From Prevotella sp. BV3P1 (GTDB taxonomy: Bacteria; Bacteroidota; Bacteroidia; Bacteroidales; Bacteroidaceae), in NCBI RefSeq assembly GCF_000479005.1, contig NZ_AWXC01000007.1, positions 154,255 to 218,254 on the forward strand: DNA of 64,000 nt. Direction: 5' to 3'. The position numbers and the translations under genes were made by a program. Positions 1 to 7,552 of this stretch are shown one piece after another. The notes under the pieces are model-generated. The model made no database searches and was not told where the DNA came from. It saw nothing but the letters and a program-made list of their open reading frames with translations. Each line of letters opens with the position of its first letter. Positions within the stretch are counted from its first letter, which is position 1.

Positions 1-768
1 TACCTTATTGTATAGTTCCGTCGCCGGCTCTTTCTCTTTCCATTTCTCAGAAGAAGAGAATTTCACCACTTCGCCGTTGCCACCGTCAGTGGCAATATGG
101 AGCTGCCAGAACGGTTCCACCGTGAAGCGGCGGTTCTCCCAATAGCGTACGCACACCATCGCCAACGTGGGCGTCTGCACCCGTCCGACGGAATATGTGC
201 CGTGTCCAGCAGCGATGGAGAGTGCCTGCGTGCCGTTGATGCCCACAAGCCAGTCGGATTCGCTCCGTGCTTTGGCAGTAAGATAGAGGTTGTCATACTT
301 GCTTCCCGCTTCAAGGTTGCGCAGTCCCTCGCGGATAGCCTTGTCGGTGAGCGAGCTTATCCACAGGCGTACGAAAGGCGTAGTACATCCGATATAATGG
401 TAGAGGTATCGGAAGATAAGCTCACCTTCGCGTCCTGCATCGGTCGCCACGATGATCTGCTCGCTTTCCTTGAAAAGACGGGCGATGATTTTTATCTGCG
501 ACACCACGCCGCTGTCGGGTTTGTAACCCTTCTCCGTTTTTTCCTGACGGGGAATGAGCGTGAAGGTTTCGGGGATGACGGGCAGGTTGTCACGGACGAA
601 GCCGCGTATGCCGTAGCCGTCGGGCATAGCAAGCTGGACAAGGTGTCCGAATGCCCATGTCACGGCACAGCCGCCTCCCTCGAAATATCCTTCCTCTCTC
701 TTTGTCGCGCCCACGATGCGGGCGATCTCACGTGCCACGGATGGCTTTTCTGCAATGATTGTCTTCAT
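1..768 (-). CDS. topB: DNA topoisomerase III, N-terminal part (cut by window edge)
   Basis: The reading frame is open for 256 codons from an ATG at 768 to the window edge, so the C-terminal part lies outside. The start MKTIIAEKPSVAREIA is the Toprim-domain opening of type IA topoisomerases; ATP-independent strand passage is the family activity. Homologues of this kind are standard cargo of CTnDOT-type conjugative elements, where the gene is called exc and belongs to the excision operon (family knowledge). Here it is the last gene visible of a minus-strand run HTH-HTH-DUF3945-topB, which matches that operon. High GC content separates it from the chromosome to the right. Catalytic Tyr is not in view. 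Confidence 0.88.
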   Translation of the reverse strand, partial: MKTIIAEKPSVAREIARIVGATKREEGYFEGGGCAVTWAFGHLVQLAMPDGYGIRGFVRDNLPVIPETFTLIPRQEKTEKGYKPDSGVVSQIKIIARLFKESEQIIVATDAGREGELIFRYLYHYIGCTTPFVRLWISSLTDKAIREGLRNLEAGSKYDNLYLTAKARSESDWLVGINGTQALSIAAGHGTYSVGRVQTPTLAMVCVRYWENRRFTVEPFWQLHIATDGGNGEVVKFSSSEKWKEKEPATELYNKV

Positions 769-822
769 GCTGATTACTTTTTTATGAATTGTTACTTTGG
801 ATTTAGTGGTGGACACGGGATG

Positions 823-2409
823 TTACATCTTCATGCCCTTGTTGTTTTTCTTCTGAGGCTTCTCCTGCAGCTTTTGCTGTTTGTCGTCTTTCGGAGCGGT
901 CTGCCCTTTCTGCAACGGCTCTTTCAGGTTCTTGGTCGCCTCGTTGGTCTTTCCTTCGCTGTTCACCGCCACCTGTGTGCGGCTCTCGTTGGACGGGGCG
1001 ACCTTCTGCGCGTTGTCGGGGTTGGTGTCGTAGCGGTACGGACGTCCCTTCTCCGGGTTGAACTTGATGTACATCGTGGCGTGGAAACCTTGCTTGTCGG
1101 TCACGTTCTCCAGTTTGATAGCTTTGCCTGCCGCGTAATCGGCTTTCTGTTGGTCGGTGAAGTTCACGCCGCTCCATTTACTGATGGGGCGGATGCTGCC
1201 GTCGGCGTTCGTCCACGTGTTGCGGCGTTGCTCTTTCTGTGGGGCTGCGGAATTTTCCATGCCCTGAGCCTGTCCCTGCGTGGGATTGTTCTTGGCTTCC
1301 TGCGTTTGGGCGGTACGCGGCGACCTGCCGGTTCCCGGTACGAACTCCACGCCTCGCTGCTCGACGTTCACTTGAAGTGTGGTGACGAACTTCCTGCCGT
1401 CGTTGCGTTCGATGAGCTTGTCGCGCACGGGCAGCCCGGCACGCAGCATATCCTGCTCCTGCTTGGTGATTTCCGTCTTTCCGATGCGATCCGGTATGCG
1501 CACCTTGTTTGCCGGAATGTCCGTGATTTCATTCGTCTTGCGGTCTATGCTGATGAACGAGGGGATGATTTCACCCGTTTCCCTGTCCACGATGTCCACG
1601 ACCCTGCCGAGGTTGCCCGTTTCGCGCAGGTTCTTACGGTCTTCGTCCGAAAACTTGTGTTCCTTGTATTCATCGAGTTTCTGCTCCTTGCGGATGAAGT
1701 GCGGCACGAGGCTGACATTGCCTTCACCGTCCTTCTTGAAGGAAAGGCGGGCATCCAGTTCAAAAGCCTCGCCGCCGAACTTGGGCGACACTTTCACCAA
1801 ATCGGACTTGCCGTAGTTGAGCATCTTCTGAAGGTCACCGGACTTTTCAAGGTCGTCATGTTTCACGCCCCATTTCTCTTCCAGCTCCTGCCAGTTGATT
1901 TTGCTCTCGTCGATGGGCTGGTAGCCCTGTCTGCCCTGCGTCTGTTGCGGGCTTTCCTGCTTCTTTTCCATTTCTTCCTGTTTTTGGTTTTCTTTGGGCT
2001 GCTCTTCCTGCTTTTGTTCCGTCTGCTCCGTCTTTCCGGCGGTCTGTTCTTCCTTCACCTGCTTTTCGTAGCCGGAAGTGTCCACCTTGTGGGGCGCAAG
2101 CAGTTCCTTGTTGGCTTCGGGGTCTTTCAGCAGGTCTTTCATCACCTCCATCAGTTTGTCGGCTTGGTCTGCTGCGACACGGTAGAAACCGAAGCGGCTG
2201 GGTTCCTTGCACTGCCGGAAGAAGTTTTTGAAGAAGTTGTCCAGCACATCGCCGTGGCGGTCGAATTGCAGGAAACTCTGCGCGTTCTCCGCTTTCGCGG
2301 GGGTACGCTTGGGGGAACCGTCGGCATCCAGCCCGGCTACCACGCTGATTTCGCCCGTCTTCTCGTCACGGACTATCAGCACGTCCTTTTCGCTTTTTTT
2401 CTTTGCCAT
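823..2409 (-). CDS. DUF3945/DUF4099-type protein of a conjugative element
   Basis: A 528-residue hydrophilic protein without signal peptide or membrane segment. Two related stretches, about residues 285-345 and 410-460, each have the pattern of a short helix (KQEQDMLRAGLPV; DQQKADYAAGKAI) followed by a beta-rich segment (FVTTLQVNVEQRGVEFVPG; FHATMYIKFNPEKG). This is the layout of DUF3945 repeats. The N-terminal half resembles DUF4099, and residues about 115-155 are a Gln/Glu/Lys-rich linker. Such proteins sit beside topB in Bacteroidales conjugative transposons, at the place of orf3 in the CTnDOT excision operon. The molecular function is unknown; a DNA-processing role is inferred from context only. 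Confidence 0.75.
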   Translation of the reverse strand: MAKKKSEKDVLIVRDEKTGEISVVAGLDADGSPKRTPAKAENAQSFLQFDRHGDVLDNFFKNFFRQCKEPSRFGFYRVAADQADKLMEVMKDLLKDPEANKELLAPHKVDTSGYEKQVKEEQTAGKTEQTEQKQEEQPKENQKQEEMEKKQESPQQTQGRQGYQPIDESKINWQELEEKWGVKHDDLEKSGDLQKMLNYGKSDLVKVSPKFGGEAFELDARLSFKKDGEGNVSLVPHFIRKEQKLDEYKEHKFSDEDRKNLRETGNLGRVVDIVDRETGEIIPSFISIDRKTNEITDIPANKVRIPDRIGKTEITKQEQDMLRAGLPVRDKLIERNDGRKFVTTLQVNVEQRGVEFVPGTGRSPRTAQTQEAKNNPTQGQAQGMENSAAPQKEQRRNTWTNADGSIRPISKWSGVNFTDQQKADYAAGKAIKLENVTDKQGFHATMYIKFNPEKGRPYRYDTNPDNAQKVAPSNESRTQVAVNSEGKTNEATKNLKEPLQKGQTAPKDDKQQKLQEKPQKKNNKGMKM

Positions 2410-2429
2410 TTGAAAAATGTTTTAATGGG

Positions 2430-2780
2430 TTATTTTTGAAAGAAATTATGGATACGAGCCTTGTAGAAGGCTATATCTTCTTTTTTGAAGTCCTTTACGT
2501 GTCCGGAAAGGAACGTCAGCACGTCCTCCTCGCTGTAATAGGTCTTTTTGCCGAGCGTCTTATACGGCAACGCGCCGATGCTGCGGTAACGTTGCAAGGT
2601 GCGCTTGCTGATCTGGAGCAGCATACAGAGGTCTTGGTTGTCGAACATCCTGATACGTTCTATCGGGTTCGGGGCTTTGCCGGACGGCTGCAAGGAGAGC
2701 AGCAGTTCGTCCTGACGGTCAAGCCGTTCCATCAGTTTCTGCATCCAGCTCTCGAAATTGTTTCGGGTAAGCAGTTCCAT
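2430..2780 (-). CDS. Small HTH (excisionase-like) protein
   Basis: 116 residues. The centre reads FDNQDLCMLLQISKRTLQRY followed by GALPYKTLGKKTYYSEEDV: a winged helix-turn-helix of the excisionase/MerR-like HTH_17 group, where the tyrosine-rich hairpin is the wing. The N-terminus is a helical segment containing MQKLMERLDRQDE that could dimerise. The gene lies 3 bp downstream of the next HTH gene and 20 bp upstream of the DUF3945 gene, so the set is one operon. By position it corresponds to the Xis2d-type directionality factor of CTnDOT; that equivalence is inferred from order and fold, not from alignment. Confidence 0.75.
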   Translation of the reverse strand: MELLTRNNFESWMQKLMERLDRQDELLLSLQPSGKAPNPIERIRMFDNQDLCMLLQISKRTLQRYRSIGALPYKTLGKKTYYSEEDVLTFLSGHVKDFKKEDIAFYKARIHNFFQK

Positions 2781-2783
2781 ACG

Positions 2784-3143
2784 TCACGTCCTCCTTCCTT
2801 TGGGTTTGCTGCCGCCCGTGCGCAGCGTATGGTTGCGTTTCAGTTCCGTAGGTGTTGCCGCATCCTCAACTATGGTGCAGTCCGCAAGCAGGCGGTCGAT
2901 TTCTGACTGGCGGTAACGGCACTTGCCGCGCAGCACCACATAGCCGATGCGATGCTCGCTGCGCATACGCTGGAGGGTGCGGGTACTCACGTTCAACAGG
3001 TGCGCCGCCTCACGGGTGTTGAGCAACCTGTCTGCGAATTTTTCCTTTCTTTCGCCGGAAACGGCACGCACGTGTGCCGCTATCTCGGCTATCTGTTCCG
3101 TCAATACGGTGAAAGCGGAACTTTCCATCGTTATTACTTTCAT
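2784..3143 (-). CDS. Small HTH (excisionase-like) protein, first gene of excision operon
   Basis: The start at 3143 (MKVITMESSAFTVL) is preferred over a longer frame because AAAGGA lies 6-11 bases upstream and the paralogue at 3351 begins in the same way (MEIVSIEKKTFEMM). The product is 119 residues. Residues about 45-85 hold the HTH and wing (LLNTREAAHLLNVSTRTLQR, then IGYVVLRGKCRYRQSEI). The C-terminal tail is basic. It is the promoter-proximal gene of the minus-strand operon running to topB and would correspond to Xis2c in CTnDOT by position. It probably binds DNA during excision and may autoregulate the operon; both are inferences. Confidence 0.75.
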   Translation of the reverse strand: MKVITMESSAFTVLTEQIAEIAAHVRAVSGERKEKFADRLLNTREAAHLLNVSTRTLQRMRSEHRIGYVVLRGKCRYRQSEIDRLLADCTIVEDAATPTELKRNHTLRTGGSKPKGRRT

Positions 3144-3350
3144 ATTCAGTCCTTTCTTTTGGTTTCTGCGGCAAAATTCGGCAATAAACAAAAGGGGCCT
3201 TAACAGCTCACTACGTGTCTCACGTAAGATTTTTATCGGAAATGGCTCCGTAACCCGGACAGACGGCGCAACATACAGCCTTTCAGCGGGAAACGATATG
3301 TGTTCACGGGGACAGCGTTACCTTTGCGGCAAATCTGAAATGTTTTGAAT
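3144..3350. promoter_or_regulatory. Divergent control region between two HTH gene pairs
   Basis: About 200 bp separate oppositely transcribed HTH operons. On the plus strand TACCTTTG at 3319-3326 is a perfect match to the Bacteroidales -7 consensus TAnnTTTG, about 25 bp before the ATG at 3351. I see no clear -33 TTTG at the right spacing, and no equally good element for the minus-strand operon. Confidence 0.5.
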
Positions 3351-3644
3351 ATGGAAATTGTATCTATCGAGAAAAAGACCTTCGAGATGATGGTGGCATC
3401 CTTCAACGCCCTCTCGGAGAAGGTTGCCGCCCTGAGGCGCAAGAGCGACGGAGGGCGGCTGGAAAGGTGGCTCACGGGCGAGGAAGTCTGCGGGCAGTTG
3501 AGAATCAGCCCGCGCACGTTGCAGACGTTGCGCGACAAGCGGCTTATCGGCTACTCGCAGATAAACCGCAGGTTCTATTACAAGCCGGAAGAAGTCAGAA
3601 GGCTGATTCCGCTTATCGGCACGCTCTATCCCGGCGGCAGGTAA
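3351..3644 (+). CDS. Small HTH protein of the conjugative element
   Basis: 97 residues starting MEIVSIEKKTFEMM at the ATG at 3351; the in-frame TTG two codons upstream is less likely. The order is an N-terminal helix with SEKVAALRRK, then LTGEEVCGQLRISPRTLQTL as helix-turn-helix, then IGYSQINRRFYYKPEEV as wing. It is a paralogue of the three other HTH proteins here (all share RTLQ at the recognition helix). It points away from them and toward the integrase, with a second HTH gene 30 bp downstream. By order it matches the orf2a/orf2b pair that I recall beside intDOT. Confidence 0.72.
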   Translation: MEIVSIEKKTFEMMVASFNALSEKVAALRRKSDGGRLERWLTGEEVCGQLRISPRTLQTLRDKRLIGYSQINRRFYYKPEEVRRLIPLIGTLYPGGR

Positions 3645-3674
3645 TCTTATTATTCACCCACTGAATCCAAAGTT

Positions 3675-3980
3675 ATGATGAACGAGAACAACGATGTTTT
3701 TACACTGGAGAACGAGCCGCTTGCCACCGTGGTACAGAATATGCGCAAAGGCTCTAAATGGCTCTCCACATTTTTGGAAAGTTACCGTCCGCCGCTGGAC
3801 GGGGAACGTTACCTGACGGACAGAGAGGTGGCGGAGCTGCTCCGTGTGAGCCGCCGTACCTTGCAGGAATACCGCAACAACAGAGTGCTGCCTTTTATCC
3901 TTTTAGGAGGAAAGGTGCTTTACCCCGAATCGGGATTGCGTGAACTGTTGGAGGCGAATTACCGCAAGCCGCTGGAATAA
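3675..3980 (+). CDS. Small HTH protein of the conjugative element
   Basis: 101 residues. The helix-turn-helix YLTDREVAELLRVSRRTLQE is followed by the wing FILLGGKVLYPESGL, the excisionase-type fold also seen in the three neighbours. The first half (FTLENEPLATVVQNM) is a variable helical segment. It sits 30 bp behind the gene at 3351 in the same direction and ends just before a strong bidirectional terminator, so the two form a bicistronic unit. DNA binding is well supported by the fold; the target is unknown. Confidence 0.72.
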   Translation: MMNENNDVFTLENEPLATVVQNMRKGSKWLSTFLESYRPPLDGERYLTDREVAELLRVSRRTLQEYRNNRVLPFILLGGKVLYPESGLRELLEANYRKPLE

Positions 3981-4002
3981 AAGAAGCATGAAAACGAAAA
4001 AA

Positions 4003-4037
4003 GGAAACGGACAACCCATTTCGAGTTGTCCGTTTCC
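4003..4037. terminator. Bidirectional rho-independent terminator
   Basis: Perfect 13-bp stem GGAAACGGACAAC (4003-4015) with its complement at 4025-4037, a 9-base loop, an A-run before and a T-run after. It lies between convergent genes ending at 3980 and 4061 and can serve both. Confidence 0.88.
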
Positions 4038-4060
4038 TTTTGTTTCGTCTATATGTATGT

Positions 4061-4423
4061 TCAGCAATACCCGGCTTTCCCGTTCTGTATGAACATCACG
4101 TATGCCTGTCGCTTTTCTTTCGAGAGAGCTTTACCCACCAGCCACGTGCGGAACACGTGCGTGCAGTAGGTGTTCAATCTGAAAGCGATGGGGATGATGA
4201 TCTCAAGCGAGTAAACATCCGCATACAGACCGTTTTCAAGCTGAATGTAGCGGCATACTTCGTAGTCACTCAACACATCCGCTTTGAGGATGGCTTTGAT
4301 GGCGGCGTTCACTGTCGGGACACCCGTGTGGAACAGTCCGGCGATTTCTCCGGCGGTCATCCATATCTCGTTACCGGTTACGCTGACGGCCTTGTCCTCT
4401 ATAATGATTATGTCACGTTTCAT
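4061..4423 (-). CDS. RhuM-like protein beside the integrase
   Basis: 120 residues from the ATG at 4423. This start is preferred because AGAGAAG precedes it and it leaves 13 bp after the integrase stop. The text runs from DIIIIEDKAVSVTGNEIWMT through GEIAGLFHTGVPTVNAAIKA and ends FRTWLVGKALSKEKRQAY. This is the order of the RhuM virulence-protein N-terminal domain: a Trp-Leu/Met-Thr start of the HTH, an HTH followed by a Tyr/Val-Leu-hydrophobic core, then FRxWA. It probably binds DNA and is cotranscribed with the integrase. Its exact role in element transfer is unknown. Confidence 0.6.
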   Translation of the reverse strand: MKRDIIIIEDKAVSVTGNEIWMTAGEIAGLFHTGVPTVNAAIKAILKADVLSDYEVCRYIQLENGLYADVYSLEIIIPIAFRLNTYCTHVFRTWLVGKALSKEKRQAYVMFIQNGKAGYC

Positions 4424-4436
4424 GGCTTCTCTTTTT

Positions 4437-5672
4437 TTAGATGGTGCAACCCGCAAATTCTTCGATTTGGTTCAATCTTGCGGCAAGGTGCTCCATGTCT
4501 TGATTGAGCTTCTCTTTGGTTATTTTCGCGTATATCTGCGTTGTCTTTATGCTCTTGTGTCCCAGCATGGAACTGACCGTTTCGATGGGTACGCCGTTGG
4601 AGAGGAACACCGTCGTGGCTGCCGTGTGACGGCTTTGATGCCATGTGATATGCTTGGTGATACCGCAACGCTTGGCGACGGCACGGATTCCGGCAAGGCA
4701 CGTGTTGTAGTGGGGAACAGGGAAAATCCTGCCGTTTTCGCATAGCCCACGGTATTTGTCGATGATGCGCTTCGCTATGTCAAGCATACGGATGTTGGAC
4801 ACCACACCCGTCTTCTGGCGGTTGATGTTTATCCACTCGTGTTCGTCAAAGTAGGTGCGGATATTCTCTTCCGTCAGGTTGCGCATATCGGCGAACGACA
4901 AGCCCGTGAAGGCACAGAACAGGTATAAATCACGATACAGTTCCTGCTTCGCATTCTTCAGCTTACCTTCCATCAGCAGGCGGATTTCATCTTTCGTCAG
5001 AAAGCTGCGGGTCGTTTCCTCCTTCTTGATTTCATACTCGCGGAACGGGTCGCGCGTGAGCCACTCATTGTTGATGGCGATGAACACCATCGTCCGAAGC
5101 GGGCAGACATACAGCCACACGGTGTTGGTGCAGCAATGTTTGTCCGTGCGCAGGAACATTTCAAAATCGGAAATGAAAGCGGGTGTAAGCTCTTTCAGGG
5201 CAATGTCCTTCACATGGTAGCGGATGGTGAGAAACTCTTGCAGGTGCTTGTAAACAATCTTGTACTTGTCAAACGTGCCTTTGGCTTTCATGCCTGCCTC
5301 CACCTGCTTGGCATAGTCCTCGTTGTGTTGCCGGAACACCTGCAACAGCGTGTGGTAGCGGTGTTCCAGTCCGAGAAAGGCGTTTTTCACCTTTTCCGCA
5401 GTGACGAAGTTGTCACGCTCCATGATTTCCTGATAGTGCTTGTTGATGCGTACGCGCATCTTGTCGAGCATACGGTTCGTTTCGAGTGCAGCCGTGCTTC
5501 TGCCCGTGACACGTCCACCTTTGGTATCCCACAGCTTGGGATCGACGGTCAGTTTGCAGCTGAACTGTGTCTGGCTTCCGTCCACCGTGATACGTCCCAT
5601 GACGGGTACTGTCCCGTCCTTTTTCACTACCTGACGTTTGAGGTAGTAGATAACTGAAAATGTACTCTTCAT
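4437..5672 (-). CDS. intDOT: IntDOT-type tyrosine integrase
   Basis: From the ATG at 5672 (AAGGACG just upstream) the product is 411 residues. An N-terminal arm-binding part and SAM-like core-binding domain (about 110-205) precede the catalytic domain. The catalytic positions are Ser259 in AFTGLSFADMRNL where most family members have Arg, Arg285/Lys287 in NRQKTG, His345 and Arg348 in WHQSRH, His372 in MLGHKS, and Tyr381 in QIYAKI. Length, the missing first Arg and these positions agree with what I recall for IntDOT of CTnDOT (Ser259, Lys287, His345, Arg348, Tyr381). It catalyses integration and excision of the element and lies at the element's edge with its 5' side facing the junction. Confidence 0.92.
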   Translation of the reverse strand: MKSTFSVIYYLKRQVVKKDGTVPVMGRITVDGSQTQFSCKLTVDPKLWDTKGGRVTGRSTAALETNRMLDKMRVRINKHYQEIMERDNFVTAEKVKNAFLGLEHRYHTLLQVFRQHNEDYAKQVEAGMKAKGTFDKYKIVYKHLQEFLTIRYHVKDIALKELTPAFISDFEMFLRTDKHCCTNTVWLYVCPLRTMVFIAINNEWLTRDPFREYEIKKEETTRSFLTKDEIRLLMEGKLKNAKQELYRDLYLFCAFTGLSFADMRNLTEENIRTYFDEHEWININRQKTGVVSNIRMLDIAKRIIDKYRGLCENGRIFPVPHYNTCLAGIRAVAKRCGITKHITWHQSRHTAATTVFLSNGVPIETVSSMLGHKSIKTTQIYAKITKEKLNQDMEHLAARLNQIEEFAGCTI

Positions 5673-6099
5673 CGTCCTTAATTTTTTTAGGTTCAAAATT
5701 AGTCGGTGAAGAATCCTTCGTCAGTACGCAAAACACGGAGGAACGACGCAATCTTTTTCCGTAACCGGATTTGTTGCGTGAGTTGTCGGTAACTCACTAT
5801 ATCACAATGCCTTGTTTTGCCATTCGCACCCATTTTGTTACCTATATGGTGTGGTTACGAACAAGTAACGTAGCGACGTCTTGACTTGGCTTCGGCAAGG
5901 ATTATGGTGGCGTTGGAAATAATCGGCAGCTTAAATGAAACCTCTGTAAATCAAATCTATTACTACATTCTTCCGCATTCCACTTTTTTGTAGTAACTTT
6001 GTAAGATAAAAAACTTATATTTGCATGGTAAGCAAACCTGTTTCAGTAAAGATTGAAGGTGGTTTTGACAATAGTTTTATAAAATAAAAAAGTGACGGT
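5673..6099. other. Element end and probable attachment junction
   Basis: No gene in 427 bp. On the minus strand TAATTTTG at 5701-5694 could serve as the -7 of the integrase. The region 5770-5930 would hold arm-type integrase sites if this is the element end; I could not define them. GTAACTTTGT at 5993-6002 matches 9 of 10 positions of the CTnDOT core GTAnnTTTGC and is the best junction candidate. TTATATTTGC at 6014-6023 also matches 9 of 10. The same first sequence contains TAACTTTG (5994-6001), a perfect -7 promoter motif for the glutaredoxin-like gene downstream. GC content falls to chromosomal level here. Confidence 0.5.
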
Positions 6100-6396
6100 A
6101 TGATTAAAATTTATGGTATGAAGTCGTGCCCCGATTGCGTGGCAGTTGACAGACAGGTGGAGGGCGACAGCAGGTATCAGGTGATTGACATCGGTGAGCA
6201 TGTCTCGCTGTTGAAAGAGTTTTTGCGCCTACGCGACAACAATCCGGTCTTTGACGAGGCTAAGAAAAAAGGATATGCGGGCATTCCGTGCTTCGTTTTG
6301 GAAGACGGAACGGTGACGCTGAACCCTGAAGAGGCCGGACTGAAGTCGGGGAGGGCTGAGCGCACCAGCTGCCGCATTGACGGTTCTGGGTGCTGA
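6100..6396 (+). CDS. Glutaredoxin/thioredoxin-fold protein
   Basis: 98 residues opening MIKIYGMKSCPDCVAV, a beta strand then a CPDC redox motif at the start of the first helix, as in glutaredoxins. YAGIPCFVLEDGTV supplies the cis-Pro and the following strand. The C-terminal end has two more Cys residues (TSCRIDGSGC) of unknown role. It would act as a cytosolic thiol-disulfide protein. It is the first chromosomal gene next to the conjugative element, and its presumed promoter overlaps the element junction, so expression may depend on the insertion. Confidence 0.75.
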   Translation: MIKIYGMKSCPDCVAVDRQVEGDSRYQVIDIGEHVSLLKEFLRLRDNNPVFDEAKKKGYAGIPCFVLEDGTVTLNPEEAGLKSGRAERTSCRIDGSGC

Positions 6397-6520
6397 ACCG
6401 GTTTGCGATGCCGCATGAAAATGAAAAAGCCACCTTCACAGGCAGCTTTGACATATTATACAAAAACATTATGAATACTTTATTTAGCGAACAAGATCTA
6501 AAAAAAAGTTTATTTTAATT

Positions 6521-6922
6521 TTATGAGGTTTCATGCTTGATAGCTGTATCGCACTCGGCGCACGTCCCATTACATTTTTTACATTTGCGTTGACAATACC
6601 GTTCGCATTGCAGGCGAATGTCGTAGCCTAACATGGCACCCAGGATGAAATCCTCTTCGGGTGTCAGCTTGTTGAGCGGTTTGTCAATCATGTGGCGAAC
6701 GGCATCGATGCAAGCTGCTCTGCCAAAAAACAGATTTAGCGTATGGTTACCCGCCGGCTGAATGAAATAGTCGATGTTTTGGTTTTCCAATCGGTTCACC
6801 GCAAATTCCTCGTATTTTTTGTTGAAGGTATAGAGCACCATTTGTCGCACTCCCTTCTTGTACTCATAGATATGGTTCATGAGTACCTTCAACTCTCCTG
6901 GTATGGTTTCTGCGGTTTTCAT
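6521..6922 (-). CDS. DUF2023 family protein
   Basis: 133 residues, soluble. The core KKGVRQMVLYTFNKKYEEFA and FFGRAACIDAVRHMI matches DUF2023, a small family found mainly next to flavodoxin genes. The C-terminal 35 residues are Cys-rich (CERYCQRKCKKCNGTCAECD), suggesting bound metal or an iron-sulfur cluster; that tail is the part most worth testing. The gene follows the flavodoxin gene by 39 bp on the same strand, and the pairing suggests a role with the flavodoxin, for example in electron transfer or its regulation. No activity is established as far as I know. Confidence 0.8.
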   Translation of the reverse strand: MKTAETIPGELKVLMNHIYEYKKGVRQMVLYTFNKKYEEFAVNRLENQNIDYFIQPAGNHTLNLFFGRAACIDAVRHMIDKPLNKLTPEEDFILGAMLGYDIRLQCERYCQRKCKKCNGTCAECDTAIKHETS

Positions 6923-6961
6923 GCTTGTCGGGCCAACGGGGTTATGGTTTCTTCATCACGT

Positions 6962-7450
6962 TTACAGACTTCCCTTGATGTCGTTAATCCATGCGTCGAT
7001 GCGTTCGTCGGTCTTGTCTTCTTCGTTGATGTCGTCAAGCGCCAGTCCTACAAACTTTCCGTCCACCACGGCATCACTGTCATCGAAGGTGTATCCGTCG
7101 GTTGATACGGCACCTATGATATTGGCGCCTTCCACGGCTTGATATAGCTCAGACATACCGCTGCAAAATGTGTCAGAGTAAGATTCGCAGTCGCCGCATC
7201 CAAACAGGGCTACGGTCTTTCCAGACAGGCCTGCGCCTTTGAGTACCTCAACACCTTCGTACCAATCGTCTTGCATGTCGCCAGAACCCCAAGTGGATGT
7301 TCCGAGAATAAGATTGTCGTTGTTGTTTACAATGTCAGCTGTGAGGTCGGTTACGTCAACGGCTTCAACACCCAATTTCTTGGCAATTTTCTCTGCGATG
7401 GCTTGACAGGTTCCTGTCGATGAGCCATATATAACTACTGTTGGTTTCAT
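6962..7450 (-). CDS. fldA: Flavodoxin
   Basis: From the ATG at 7450 the protein has 162 residues. The start MKPTVVIYGSSTGTCQAIAE holds the FMN phosphate loop (GSSTGTC), STWGSGDMQDDW is the 50s loop, and FGCGDCESYSDTFCSGM is the 90s loop with the extra stretch of long-chain flavodoxins. It carries single electrons in the cytosol and can stand in for ferredoxin when iron is low (family knowledge). A good promoter lies upstream (7492-7522) and DUF2023 follows downstream. A longer frame from 7522 runs through the promoter and is rejected. Confidence 0.93.
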   Translation of the reverse strand: MKPTVVIYGSSTGTCQAIAEKIAKKLGVEAVDVTDLTADIVNNNDNLILGTSTWGSGDMQDDWYEGVEVLKGAGLSGKTVALFGCGDCESYSDTFCSGMSELYQAVEGANIIGAVSTDGYTFDDSDAVVDGKFVGLALDDINEEDKTDERIDAWINDIKGSL

Positions 7451-7491
7451 GATTGTTCTATTTAATTTTACGTTTTTACTTTTGTTCGATG

Positions 7492-7522
7492 CAAAGGTAT
7501 GAACAATTTGATGACCCGACAA
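7492..7522 (-). promoter_or_regulatory. Promoter of the flavodoxin-DUF2023 pair
   Basis: On the minus strand TTG (7522-7520), 20 bp spacer, TACCTTTG (7499-7492). This fits the Bacteroidales -33/-7 pattern and places the transcript start about 35 bp before the ATG at 7450. Confidence 0.65.
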
Positions 7523-7552
7523 TACCTAAAAATAATGGTTTTTACTAAATAC

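Noticed and set aside
97..2439. Very long open frame on the plus strand across topB and the DUF3945 gene
   Set aside because: It is a shadow of two real minus-strand genes in GC-rich DNA; its translation is low-complexity and hydrophobic with no family features.
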